Part shown: positions 1-8,077 of the stretch, one piece after another
How the letters are laid out: the number at the start of each line of letters is the position of its first letter
Position numbering within the stretch: the first letter of the stretch is position 1
Source of the DNA: an uncultured Methanomassiliicoccales archaeon
GTDB taxonomy: Archaea; Thermoplasmatota; Thermoplasmata; Methanomassiliicoccales; Methanomethylophilaceae
Direction of reading: 5' to 3'
NCBI GenBank assembly: GCA_959597175.1
Contig: CAUFXM010000002.1
Coordinates: forward strand, 62,001-126,000
Length of the DNA: 64,000 bases
The notes under the pieces: generated by a model
Told to the model about the DNA's origin: nothing
Database searches by the model: none
Seen by the model: only the letters and a program-made list of their open reading frames with translations
Program-made: the position numbers and the translations under genes

Positions 1-1
1 G

Positions 2-409
2 ACCATCGTCAGGAGGATACAGCGCATCGGAAATAGGCTGATCCATCAGAGGGACGACGATCTGAAGGCGCTGGACCTGACGTCGAACCAGTCCGCCATA
101 ATACTGTTCGTGGCCAGGAACCCGGGGTGCCAGATCAACGACGTCCGCGACCATCTGGAGGTGACCCACCAGGCGGCCTGCGGATTGGTGGACCGCATGA
201 GGTCCAAGGGGATACTGGACGTCAGGGTCTCGGACGAGGACGCCCGGGCAAAGCGCGTATCGCTCACGGAGGAGGGGAGGCGTCTGCACGAGGAGATCGT
301 CAAGGTCGGAGGAGGCAGGGGGATGGGCATCCTCCGCGGGATGACCGACGAAGAGGTGGACGAGCTCTGCAGGCTCCTGGACAGGATCGAGGAGAACATG
401 GGCAGATGA
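2..409 (+). CDS. MarR-family transcriptional regulator, 5' truncated
   Basis: The frame is open from the window edge, so the N-terminus is missing. The visible ~135 residues form a MarR-type winged helix: a helix ending in TSNQSAIILF, a recognition-helix region with VTHQAACGLVDRM, and a wing with DEDARAKRVSLTEEG, the usual D-x-R-x-x-x-V-x-L-T signature of the family. A C-terminal dimerisation helix (DEEVDELCRLLDRIEE) follows. MarR proteins are dimeric DNA-binding repressors that often respond to small aromatic ligands. The target cannot be inferred because the upstream neighbour lies outside the window. The next gene starts 66 nt downstream behind its own AT-rich promoter-like stretch (atgaatataattaatgcc). 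Confidence 0.85.
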   Translation, partial: TIVRRIQRIGNRLIHQRDDDLKALDLTSNQSAIILFVARNPGCQINDVRDHLEVTHQAACGLVDRMRSKGILDVRVSDEDARAKRVSLTEEGRRLHEEIVKVGGGRGMGILRGMTDEEVDELCRLLDRIEENMGR

Positions 410-474
410 ATCGGAACAAGTCCCCTCGGCATGAATATAATTAATGCCAGGATTCGATATCCTCGGTCGATTCC

Positions 475-1662
475 ATGCAGATAGGCATCGTAGGGAAGCC
501 GAACGTCGGCAAATCCACATTCTTCGGGGCGGCCACGATGGCGCCCGTCGAGATAGCCAACTACCCTTTCACCACCATCGAGCCCAACAAGGGTGTCGCT
601 TATGTGCGCACCCCCTGCCCCTGCAGGGAGCTGGGCGTCACGTGCACGCCGCACAACTCCTTATGCGTCAACGGGACCAGGATGGTCCCGGTGGAGCTCC
701 TGGACGTGGCCGGGCTGGTCCCGGATGCCTGGGAGGGCAAGGGCCTGGGCAACAAGTTTCTGGACGATCTCAGGCAGGCGGACGCGCTCATCAACGTGGT
801 GGACGTCAGCGGGTCCACCGACATCGAGGGTAACCCTGTGGACGTGGGCTCCCACGATCCGACCGAGGACATCCTGTTCCTCAGGAGGGAGATAGAGTGC
901 TGGATGAGGGAGATCATCAAGAACGGGTTCTCCAAGATAGCCAGGCAGGCCAAGATGCAGGGCAGCAAGCCCGAGGCGATTCTGGCGGAGAGGCTCCAGG
1001 GACTGAAGGTCACCGAGGCGCAGATCAAGGAGGCGCTGAAGGTGGTGCCCCTCCCCGACGACCCCACCAAATGGGACGACGACCTCCTCCTCAGGCTCTG
1101 CGGGGAGATCAGAGCGCAGTCGAAGCCGATGATCGCCGCCATGAACAAGGCCGATATCGCCCCGCCAGGAAACATCGAGAAGGTCAGGGCGGTTAACGAC
1201 ATGTGCGTCCCGACAATGGCCGAGACCGAGCTTGCCCTGAAGAAGGCGGCCAACGGCGGATTGGTGGAGTACACGCCCGGAGACGAGACGTTCACGATCA
1301 AGGAGGGTGCCAAGGTCAGCGACGGTCAGAGGAAGGCCCTGGAGTACATGGCCGAGAAGATGGCGGCCAACGGCGGGACCGGGGTGCAGAGGTGCATCGA
1401 GGATGCCGCGTTCAGGATGCTGGATCTCATCGCGGTCTATCCCGTGGAGGACGAGAACAAGTACACCGACCATTTCGGCAGGGTGCTTCCCGACGCTTTC
1501 CTGGTGCCCCGGGGATCCACGGCCCGCGACCTCGCCTACAGGGTCCACAGCGACCTGGGCGACAAGTTCATCCGCGCGGTGAACGCGAAGACCAAGCGCA
1601 CCGTCGGAGCGGATTACGAGCTCCAGGATGGGGACGTCATCAGGATCGTGGCGAACAAGTGA
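475..1662 (+). CDS. ychF: OBG-family GTPase/ATPase YchF
   Basis: 395 aa, the normal length for archaeal YchF/Ola1-type proteins. The P-loop GKPNVGKST lies at residues ~7-15, G3 is DVAGLV at ~81, and the G4 position is NKAD at ~222; YchF members bind ATP as readily as GTP. A coiled-coil insertion (res ~140-190) and a C-terminal TGS domain (res ~305-392) complete the architecture. The Cys-rich segment near residues 43-60 (CPCRELGVTCTP) is typical of archaeal members. The protein is a ribosome-associated P-loop NTPase of general translation or stress function. It precedes the DNA polymerase gene by 4 nt, so the two are probably co-transcribed. Confidence 0.95.
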   Translation: MQIGIVGKPNVGKSTFFGAATMAPVEIANYPFTTIEPNKGVAYVRTPCPCRELGVTCTPHNSLCVNGTRMVPVELLDVAGLVPDAWEGKGLGNKFLDDLRQADALINVVDVSGSTDIEGNPVDVGSHDPTEDILFLRREIECWMREIIKNGFSKIARQAKMQGSKPEAILAERLQGLKVTEAQIKEALKVVPLPDDPTKWDDDLLLRLCGEIRAQSKPMIAAMNKADIAPPGNIEKVRAVNDMCVPTMAETELALKKAANGGLVEYTPGDETFTIKEGAKVSDGQRKALEYMAEKMAANGGTGVQRCIEDAAFRMLDLIAVYPVEDENKYTDHFGRVLPDAFLVPRGSTARDLAYRVHSDLGDKFIRAVNAKTKRTVGADYELQDGDVIRIVANK

Positions 1663-1666
1663 TCCG

Positions 1667-4072
1667 ATGGGGACATGGGACGTCAGACTGATCAGCGCCT
1701 CCTACACCACGGAGGGCGACGAACCCGTCATCGAGTTCTACGGCAAGACCCGTGACAAGCAGTCGGTGGTCATCCTGCATCGCGGGTTCCATCCGTACGT
1801 TTTCGCGGTGTCACCGACCGACGAGCTGGTCGCTCAGCTGACCGGGGACCCGGAGGTGGTCTCGCTGGACCGTGACACGTTACTCTACAGGTCCCGTGAG
1901 GCCGAGGTCCTGAAGGTCACCATCCGCAGCCCCTGGAAGGTCTCGGAGTTCAGGAACAGGATCCGGCGGGCGGGCTCCGATGTCCTGGCCTCGGACATCC
2001 AGTTCGACCTTCGCTACATCTACGACACGGACATGGGGTCCTGCATCCGTGTGACAGGGGATCCGGTGGAAAACCGGTGGTGCACCGACCTGGCCATAGA
2101 GATGGGGTCGTTCGAGAACATAGACCCGTTCGATCCAGGCCTCAGGATACTCTCGTTCGACATAGAGAACAGCGTCGAGCACGAGTTCCTGTACTGCATA
2201 TGCGCAGTGGTGTGGGAGGACGGGGGGATCAGGCGCTGCGATCCGATCCATGGGGCCGAGAGGGACATCATCCAGGGGTTCTCCGACCTCATACGCAGGG
2301 AGGATCCCGACGTCATAACGGGGTACAACATCGACAACTACGACATCCGCAAGATCTCCGAGAGGGCCAAGGCCAACCGCATGAAGGACGCGCTGCCGTG
2401 GGGACGCGACGGCGGTCAGCCGAGGGTCCACAGCGAGAGGTTCTGGAGGGTCAAGGGGAGGCTCATATGCGATGCCTGGTGGGCGGCGAAGAGGGAGATC
2501 CGCCCCAAGCAGGAGACGCTGAACGCGGTCTCCATGCAGCTCCTGGGGGAGGGCAAGATGGATGTGGACCCCAAGCACATGGATGCGGAGTGGGCCGAGA
2601 ACAGCGGGAGGGTCATGGAGTACTGCACCAGGGACGCCGAGCTGGCGCTGCGCATCCTGCTGGAGGTCGGCACGTTGAGGAAGGGGATGGACCTCGCGGC
2701 GGTGTCCAAGCTGCCGGTGGAGGATGTCCTCACCTCGGGGTCGTCACAGCTGGCGGACTCGCTGCTGATCCGCGCGGCGGACCGCGGGAAGATCGCCGTC
2801 CCCAACATGGGCCGCGCCGTTGCGTCGGAGCAGATCGAGGGCGGTTACGTGCACACCATGACCCCCGGGCTGTACCACTGGGTCTGCGTCCTGGACTTCA
2901 AATCGATGTACCCGTCGCTGATCATCGCCAAGAACATCTGCTTCACCACCCTGTCCCCTGACGGGGAGATCGTCGCTCCGTCCGGGACCAGGTTCATGTC
3001 CAAGGAGAGGAGGGTCGGACTCCTCCCGACGATCCTGTCCAACCTGATGGACCAGAGGGACGACATCAAGAGGAGGATGAAGGCGACGTCCGATCAGCAC
3101 GAGCATCAGTACCTGGACGGCCTCCAGGCCGCGGTGAAGGTGCTGATGAACACGTTCTACGGGGTGTTCGCCTCTTCGTTCTACAGGTTCACCGACAAGA
3201 GCATCGGGGCGGCCATCACGTCCTTCGCCAGAGCGAACGTGAAGGGCATCATCGACGAGGTGGAATCCGAGGGCATCCACGCGATCTACTCCGACACCGA
3301 TTCGGTGTTCATGCAGTCCCCGGAGCACAACCTGGACGGCTCAGTGGAGTTCGGCAACCGCATGGCGGAGAAGTACTCCCGCGACGGAGGGACGCTGGAG
3401 TTCGAGAAGATCCTGGAACCCATGTTCACCCACGGCATGAAGAAGAGGTACGTGGGGAGGGTGGTCTGGCCGGAGCCCCAGGAGGAGCTGCTGGTAAGGG
3501 GATACGAGATCCGCCGTTCGGATTCCTTCGATCTGCAGAGCAGGCTTCTGACCGAGCTGTTCGACAAAATCCTGGACGAGAGGAACGACGAGGCGCTGGC
3601 GCTGGTGAAGTCGACGGTCCAGGAGGTCCTGGCGGGGAAGGTTGATCCATCCGAGCTGGTGATATCACGCACCTGCAAGGGGCTGGACGCCTACGAGAAC
3701 CCTGACAGGATGGCCAACGTCCAGGCCGCGAAGAAGCTGATCCAGATGGGCTACGACTTCATCCCCGGGATGAAGGTGTCGTGGATCGTCACCGATGGGA
3801 ACTCCGCGCCCCAGAAGGTGGAGCCGTACGTGAGCGGCGTCCCGTTTACCGCGAAGCCCGACTACAGGTACTACGCGGAGCGCATAGCGCAGACGGCGTC
3901 CAGGATAACGGAGGTCCTGGGGTGGACGGAGAAGGACCTGATGATGGGGAGCCAGCAGGCCACCTTGTTCGGAGGGGCGTTCGACAAGCCGGATGACGGG
4001 AAGAGGAGGCCCATGGAGCCCCCCAAGCCCAAGCCGAAGGTGAGGCGCCTGGACGATTTCTTCCGACGGTGA
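1667..4072 (+). CDS. polB: DNA polymerase B, replicative/repair
   Basis: 801 aa family B polymerase. The 3'-5' exonuclease motifs are visible: Exo I SFDIENS (~res 164), Exo II YNIDNYDI (~res 222) and Exo III YCTRDAEL (~res 322). Polymerase motif A is DFKSMYPSLI (~410), motif B KVLMNTFYGV (~490) and motif C YSDTDSVF (~540, catalytic Asp pair). The C-terminus RRLDDFFRR resembles a PCNA-interacting PIP box. I chose the ATG 4 nt after ychF because the family N-terminus begins there; an in-frame ATG at 1628 would overlap ychF. No intein is present. Confidence 0.95.
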   Translation: MGTWDVRLISASYTTEGDEPVIEFYGKTRDKQSVVILHRGFHPYVFAVSPTDELVAQLTGDPEVVSLDRDTLLYRSREAEVLKVTIRSPWKVSEFRNRIRRAGSDVLASDIQFDLRYIYDTDMGSCIRVTGDPVENRWCTDLAIEMGSFENIDPFDPGLRILSFDIENSVEHEFLYCICAVVWEDGGIRRCDPIHGAERDIIQGFSDLIRREDPDVITGYNIDNYDIRKISERAKANRMKDALPWGRDGGQPRVHSERFWRVKGRLICDAWWAAKREIRPKQETLNAVSMQLLGEGKMDVDPKHMDAEWAENSGRVMEYCTRDAELALRILLEVGTLRKGMDLAAVSKLPVEDVLTSGSSQLADSLLIRAADRGKIAVPNMGRAVASEQIEGGYVHTMTPGLYHWVCVLDFKSMYPSLIIAKNICFTTLSPDGEIVAPSGTRFMSKERRVGLLPTILSNLMDQRDDIKRRMKATSDQHEHQYLDGLQAAVKVLMNTFYGVFASSFYRFTDKSIGAAITSFARANVKGIIDEVESEGIHAIYSDTDSVFMQSPEHNLDGSVEFGNRMAEKYSRDGGTLEFEKILEPMFTHGMKKRYVGRVVWPEPQEELLVRGYEIRRSDSFDLQSRLLTELFDKILDERNDEALALVKSTVQEVLAGKVDPSELVISRTCKGLDAYENPDRMANVQAAKKLIQMGYDFIPGMKVSWIVTDGNSAPQKVEPYVSGVPFTAKPDYRYYAERIAQTASRITEVLGWTEKDLMMGSQQATLFGGAFDKPDDGKRRPMEPPKPKPKVRRLDDFFRR

Positions 4073-4077
4073 TAGTG

Positions 4078-4368
4078 TCAGCGGGCTTCCAGGTTCATCA
4101 GGTACGTCTCACCCCAGTCATGCATGGCGTCGATCACCGGGCGCATGGATTCCCCGAGTTCGGTGAGGGAGTACACAACCGGAGGGTTGATTCCCTCGCC
4201 GACCTCCCTCAGGATTATCCCATCCCTCTCAAGACCGCGCAGGGATTCCGTCAGCACCTTTGAGCTGATACCGGGAATCGTCCTCTTGAAATCCGAGAAC
4301 CGATTGGGCTCTCTCAGGAGGTTCCTCAGGATCAGCATCTTCCATTTGCTGTCAATGAGATTGATCAT
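4078..4368 (-). CDS. HxlR-family winged-helix regulator (start disrupted)
   Basis: Winged-helix HxlR protein: SKWKMLILRNLL, then FSDFKRTIPGISSKVLTESL and the wing ending VYSLTELGESMRPV. The first ATG is at 4368, but the frame upstream continues to encode TPVCPVAT, which matches the conserved CPV motif in front of the HxlR fold, including the cysteine used for redox sensing in some members. That upstream frame has no ATG, GTG or TTG before a stop. An ATG at 4430 would fit if one G were restored after it (ATGG to ATGGG), so a 1-nt deletion is likely. It diverges from the peptide/radical SAM operon and is its probable regulator. Confidence 0.85.
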   Translation of the reverse strand: MINLIDSKWKMLILRNLLREPNRFSDFKRTIPGISSKVLTESLRGLERDGIILREVGEGINPPVVYSLTELGESMRPVIDAMHDWGETYLMNLEAR

Positions 4369-4468
4369 GGTGGCAACCGGGCAAACGGGGGTCTGGGGTT
4401 TCTCCTGTTCGATGCGGATCCTATCACCATGCTCACATCGGGGTGTGCGTATTTCAATTGTGAAGGGG

Positions 4469-4484
4469 GTTACCGTTCGGTTAC
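4469..4484. promoter_or_regulatory. imperfect palindrome, candidate HxlR operator
   Basis: GTTACCGTTCGGTTAC is a near-palindrome with one mismatched pair. It lies between the divergent regulator and the peptide gene, just upstream of a TATA-like GAAATATGG at about 4494-4502 and ~75 nt before the peptide ATG. Its place fits an operator for the neighbouring HxlR protein; binding is inferred only from position. Confidence 0.4.
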
Positions 4485-4557
4485 TCCTTGGTTGAAATAT
4501 GGATTGCAGGTTCTACCATACGCCCCATCACCATCGTGTAGGGGGCGGAGTGATAGA

Positions 4558-4707
4558 ATGAGCAGACTCGAATCTTTCGCGACTTGGAACGGCAAGACAT
4601 CCAGTGCCTGCGGGGCATCATGCGGGGCTGGGGACAAGAAGGCCGCAGCATGCGGATCATCCTGTGGTGCAGGGGACAAGAAGTCCTGTGCCTGCGGGTC
4701 CAGCTGA
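4558..4707 (+). CDS. Cys-rich ACGX-repeat precursor peptide (putative RiPP)
   Basis: 49 aa. A short leader (MSRLESFATWNGKTSS) is followed by two copies of a ~14-residue unit, ACGASCGAGDKK and ACGSSCGAGDKK, and a final CACGSS. The six cysteines are at 18, 22, 32, 36, 44 and 46, all next to Gly or Ser. A ribosome-binding site (GGAGTGA) precedes the ATG. The gene lies directly upstream of a radical SAM/SPASM enzyme, the standard arrangement for a precursor and its maturase. The spaced A-C-G-X repeats match what I remember as the ACGX peptide class in protein family collections; I could not verify membership. The product is inferred to be a modified peptide, perhaps a redox cofactor. Confidence 0.8.
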   Translation: MSRLESFATWNGKTSSACGASCGAGDKKAAACGSSCGAGDKKSCACGSS

Positions 4708-4715
4708 GCATACCC

Positions 4716-4734
4716 GGTCCGGCTCTGCCGGACC
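4716..4734 (+). terminator. hairpin between precursor and radical SAM gene
   Basis: GGTCCGGC-TCT-GCCGGACC is a perfect 8-bp stem with a 3-nt loop, followed by AAAACC. It starts 8 nt after the peptide stop and ends 18 nt before the maturase ATG. A partial terminator or mRNA-stabilising 3' structure here would give more peptide than enzyme, as is common in RiPP operons. Confidence 0.55.
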
Positions 4735-4752
4735 AAAACCAATTCACCGACC

Positions 4753-5814
4753 ATGTCACCCTACTTCTCTTTCCAGTGGCACATAACTGAGGACTGCGAT
4801 CAGCGCTGCAAGCACTGCTACATCTTCACAGTGCGGGATCGCACCGTCTTGGAGAGCATGACATACGATAGGATGGTCGAGGTCCTGGACGGTTGCATGT
4901 CCATGTGCAGGGAGCTGGGACGCACGCCGTACTTCTACATCACCGGAGGGGACCCGATCCTTAATCCGGACTTCTGGCGGTTGGCGGAACTCCTCCGCGA
5001 CAGGTCCCTGGAGTTCGCCGTGATGGGGAACCCGTACCATCTCACGGATGAGGTCTGCCGGAGGCTGAAGGCCTGCGGATGCGAGAAGTACCAAGTTTCC
5101 ATCGACGGTATGAGGGAGACCCATGACGCAATTCGTCGCCCCGGATCGTTCGATGAGACGTTGGAGGCGATTCCCTGGATAAGGTCCGCAGGGATCCGCT
5201 GTGCCGTGATGACCACGGTGTCTAGGGCCAATGCTTCGGAACTTCCAGGCATCATAGATACAGTCGTGGATCACGATGTGGACGTTTTCGCTTTCGCCCG
5301 CTATTGTCCCGGCGACGGGGATTTCGGAGGCGAGGCTCTGACCCCGGGGGAATACAGGGATCTTCTCGAGGCATGCTGGCGCAAGTTCCAGGAGTACGAA
5401 GGTAGCGGGACGGTGTTCAATCTCAAGGACCACCTCTGGACGCCCTTCCTGTACGAGAATGGCCTGTTCAGACCGGACGACTATCCAGATGACGGGCTGA
5501 TCTACGATGGATGCAATTGTGGCGCGAACCATCTGACCATCCTGCCCAACGGGGACGTCTACGCGTGCAGGCGTATGGACAGCAAGGTAGGCAACGTCTT
5601 CGAGGAGAGTATCTCAGACATATTCCTGGGTGACCGGGAGGATGCGTACAGGGACGTCGGTGCGCTGGAGAAATGCTCCCGTTGCAGGCTGCTGAGGTTC
5701 TGCAGAGGATGCCCTGCTGTGGCCGAGGCGTGTACAGGGAACAGGCTAGCAGCCGATCCGCAGTGCTGGGTTGATGTGACATCGGATCTGTACCGTGTCG
5801 GAGGGTTCCGATGA
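4753..5814 (+). CDS. radical SAM/SPASM peptide maturase
   Basis: 353 aa. The radical SAM cluster motif is C15-x3-C19-x2-C22 (CDQRCKHC), the glycine-rich SAM-binding motif is TGGDP (~res 65), and the barrel continues with YQVSIDGM. The C-terminal SPASM domain starts near CNCGANHLTILPNGDVYAC and holds further cysteines (EKCSRCRLLRFCRGCP and one near DPQCW) for auxiliary 4Fe-4S clusters. SPASM enzymes modify ribosomal peptides by thioether or C-C crosslinking. The natural substrate is the Cys-rich peptide encoded 45 nt upstream. The stop overlaps the start of the next gene (ATGA), so the two are translationally coupled. Confidence 0.92.
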   Translation: MSPYFSFQWHITEDCDQRCKHCYIFTVRDRTVLESMTYDRMVEVLDGCMSMCRELGRTPYFYITGGDPILNPDFWRLAELLRDRSLEFAVMGNPYHLTDEVCRRLKACGCEKYQVSIDGMRETHDAIRRPGSFDETLEAIPWIRSAGIRCAVMTTVSRANASELPGIIDTVVDHDVDVFAFARYCPGDGDFGGEALTPGEYRDLLEACWRKFQEYEGSGTVFNLKDHLWTPFLYENGLFRPDDYPDDGLIYDGCNCGANHLTILPNGDVYACRRMDSKVGNVFEESISDIFLGDREDAYRDVGALEKCSRCRLLRFCRGCPAVAEACTGNRLAADPQCWVDVTSDLYRVGGFR

Positions 5815-6803
5815 CCGTTGGGACGATGCGTGCTGTCCGTATCGACAGCGTCACACCTGCTGAGGATGTCCGCATCTCGGAAGTTGGGATCCCACAGGTC
5901 ATGCCCGGATGGGTGCTGGTCAGAGTGAGGGCGTTCGGGATGAACCATTCCGAATCCCTTCTCCGTCTGTCCGAGATAACCGAAGGCTACATCTCGAAGC
6001 CAGTGATCCCGGGGATAGAGTGTGTCGGGGAGGTCGTCGATCCATCCGACACCGATCTGGTCACAGGTCAGAGGATAATTGCGATGATGGGCGGGATGGG
6101 CCGTTCATTCGACGGGAGCTATGCCGAATATGCCCTGCTGCCAAGGAATCATGTGTTTCCAGTGGACACGGGGATGTGCTGGAGGCAGCTGGCGGCGGTG
6201 CCGGAAACATACTACACCGCATGTGGGTCGCTCTTCCAGTCGCTCAGGCTGGATCCCTCGGACACGCTGCTGGTCCGGGGTGCGACATGCGCACTCGGGT
6301 ATGCTTCTGTCGATCTTGCGAAGGAGCTCGGGTGCCGCGTGGTCGCCACCACCCATAGGGAGTCGAAGATGGGCCTGGTTCCCAATGCGGACCTCATGGT
6401 CCTGGATGACGGGGCCATCGGAGGGAAGCTGGACGGGATAACGAAGGCCCTGGATCTGGTGGGTCCCGCGACCCTCCGGGACACACTCCGCTGCATGGAG
6501 CCTGGAGGGGTCGTATGCGACACAGGCATCCTGGGAGGGGTTTTCCTGCTGGACGGTTTCGATCCGATAAAGGACATACCGAACGGGGTTTACCTGACGG
6601 GGTTCTACAGCAACAGCCCCAGCCAGACGGATGTGGATGGCATGATGGGATTCATCGAGGAACACAGGATGTCCCCTCGCATCGGTGCGGTTTTCCAATT
6701 CTCGGACATAGGGGATGCCTGCGCGGCACTGGACCATGGGACGGTGAACGGGAAGATAGTGGTGGAGATGGACCGATGGACTACATGGACATCCAGAGAA
6801 TGA
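5811..6803 (+). CDS. zinc-independent MDR (quinone oxidoreductase-like) dehydrogenase
   Basis: 330 aa medium-chain dehydrogenase/reductase: an N-terminal GroES-like fold (VLVRVRAFGMNHSESLLR, PGIECVGEV) and a Rossmann domain with the quinone-reductase-type sequence VRGATCALGYASVDLAKELG. The structural-zinc cysteines of alcohol dehydrogenases are absent, so it belongs with the QOR/enoyl reductase branch and should use NAD(P)H. It overlaps the radical SAM gene by ATGA and the nitroreductase by 28 nt. In this operon it may reduce or oxidise the modified peptide or use it as a cofactor; that is inference. ATG at 5826 is an alternative start. Confidence 0.88.
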   Translation: MTVGTMRAVRIDSVTPAEDVRISEVGIPQVMPGWVLVRVRAFGMNHSESLLRLSEITEGYISKPVIPGIECVGEVVDPSDTDLVTGQRIIAMMGGMGRSFDGSYAEYALLPRNHVFPVDTGMCWRQLAAVPETYYTACGSLFQSLRLDPSDTLLVRGATCALGYASVDLAKELGCRVVATTHRESKMGLVPNADLMVLDDGAIGGKLDGITKALDLVGPATLRDTLRCMEPGGVVCDTGILGGVFLLDGFDPIKDIPNGVYLTGFYSNSPSQTDVDGMMGFIEEHRMSPRIGAVFQFSDIGDACAALDHGTVNGKIVVEMDRWTTWTSRE

Positions 6804-7372
6804 GACGGACCGTCCGGAGGTACAGCGACGTTCCCGTGGAACCGGACAAGATCAGTAGGATCCTGGAGGCGGGTCGCTGGTCGCCGACCGCAGTCAATGC
6901 GCAACCCCAGCGTATCGTTGTGGTCGACAGCGGCGAACATCTCGGGAAGGTGGAGGAGTGCTGCACGTTCGGACGCAGGGAGGAGTACCGCTCTCTGGCT
7001 GAGGAGTGCGACGCGGGCGATCGCAACAGGTTCTACTACGAGGCACCGACGGTCCTTGTGGTCTGCTATGACGAGTCGGCATGTTGGCACCATCCCGAGA
7101 CCGGGGAGTCCAGCGGTCGCACCGATGCTACGATCGTCGCGGTGAACATGATGATGGAGGCCGTAAGTCTGGGTCTTGGAACCGCATGGGTGAGCTACTT
7201 CGACGCCGGAAAGATGAGGGAGGCATTCGTGCTGCCGGAGACATGGATCCCGGTGTGCCTTCTCCATATAGGATATCCTGCCGATGACGACGTCCCCAAC
7301 AGGATGTCCGGGAACCGCCGTCCGCTGTCGGAGACATGTTTCCGCAACGGATGCTCAGAATCCTGGAACCGA
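6776..7372 (+). CDS. nitroreductase-family flavoprotein, no stop codon
   Basis: About 190-199 aa of nitroreductase fold: IQRMRRTVRRYSDVPVEPDK (FMN-binding RR-x-R-x-Y start), GRWSPTAVNAQPQRIVVV, and the later ATIVAVNMMMEAVSLGLGTAWV helix. The family normally ends soon after a segment like YPADDDVPNRMSGNRRPL, so the natural end is near 7350-7370. No stop occurs there: the frame stays open through the antisense of marC and into the MFS gene, to 9265. The end given is therefore approximate. A point change (TGA to the TGG at 7364-7366) or an indel may have removed the stop. It is the last gene of the peptide/radical SAM operon and probably provides an FMN redox step. Confidence 0.82.
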
Positions 7373-7957
7373 TCAGCTCCCCCAGTACAGCTCCACCCAC
7401 TGGTTGGCCCCCTGGAGCATGTACTCGACGCCAAGCGCTGCAAGCAGGAGCCCCACGATCTTCGATGTGATGTTGAGGGCGTTGAACCCGACGATGCGGA
7501 CGATCGCCGGCGCCAGGCGCAGCAGTGCCCATGTGGCAACCAGCGCTACGATCCCCGACAGTATGACCTCCGGGTAGCCGTACTGCTGCGAGAACAGGAT
7601 CGCGGCGGTGATCACCCCGGGGCCGGTCATTATCGGCGTGGCGACGATGATCCAGGGAGCGTCCTTCTCGTCCTTGACGTTGTTGAGCCTGAGTCCGAAC
7701 ACCAGCTCCACCGCCATCAGTATCAGGATGATCCCTCCGGCGACCCTGAAGCTCTCCATCGTTACCCCGAACAGGGACATCAACGGGGAGCCTATGAATA
7801 TGAACACGAACAGCAGGACCCCGGCGACGAGGACCGCCTTGTTGGCGTAGCTCCGGATGGTCTTCTCATCCGCGCCACCGGTTATGGAGAGGAACGTGGG
7901 GATGCTGGAGAACGGGTTCATGACCAGGAAGATGGACAATGCCACCGAAGCGATCAC
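7373..7957 (-). CDS. MarC/SNG1-family integral membrane protein
   Basis: 194 aa from the preferred GTG start, with about six transmembrane segments. The conserved MarC opening FLVMNPFSSIPTFLSIT lies in the first helix, and TGPGVITAAILF is the second typical motif. MarC proteins are inner-membrane proteins of unsettled function, formerly annotated as antibiotic resistance. An ATG at 8038 would add 27 hydrophilic residues covering a TATA-like TTTTATGG, so that region is more likely the promoter. It converges on the nitroreductase end and diverges from the MFS gene. Confidence 0.85.
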   Translation of the reverse strand: MIASVALSIFLVMNPFSSIPTFLSITGGADEKTIRSYANKAVLVAGVLLFVFIFIGSPLMSLFGVTMESFRVAGGIILILMAVELVFGLRLNNVKDEKDAPWIIVATPIMTGPGVITAAILFSQQYGYPEVILSGIVALVATWALLRLAPAIVRIVGFNALNITSKIVGLLLAALGVEYMLQGANQWVELYWGS

Positions 7958-8077
7958 AGCGAGGTCCGTGCTATCACCAGAGGGAGGATGGCCGGAGGAG
8001 CCATAAAAGTATGGAGGCTGTTGCTCGGCACAGCTCATATAGGTGTTGCGATTCGGAGGGACAGGAAGGCCTTACCC

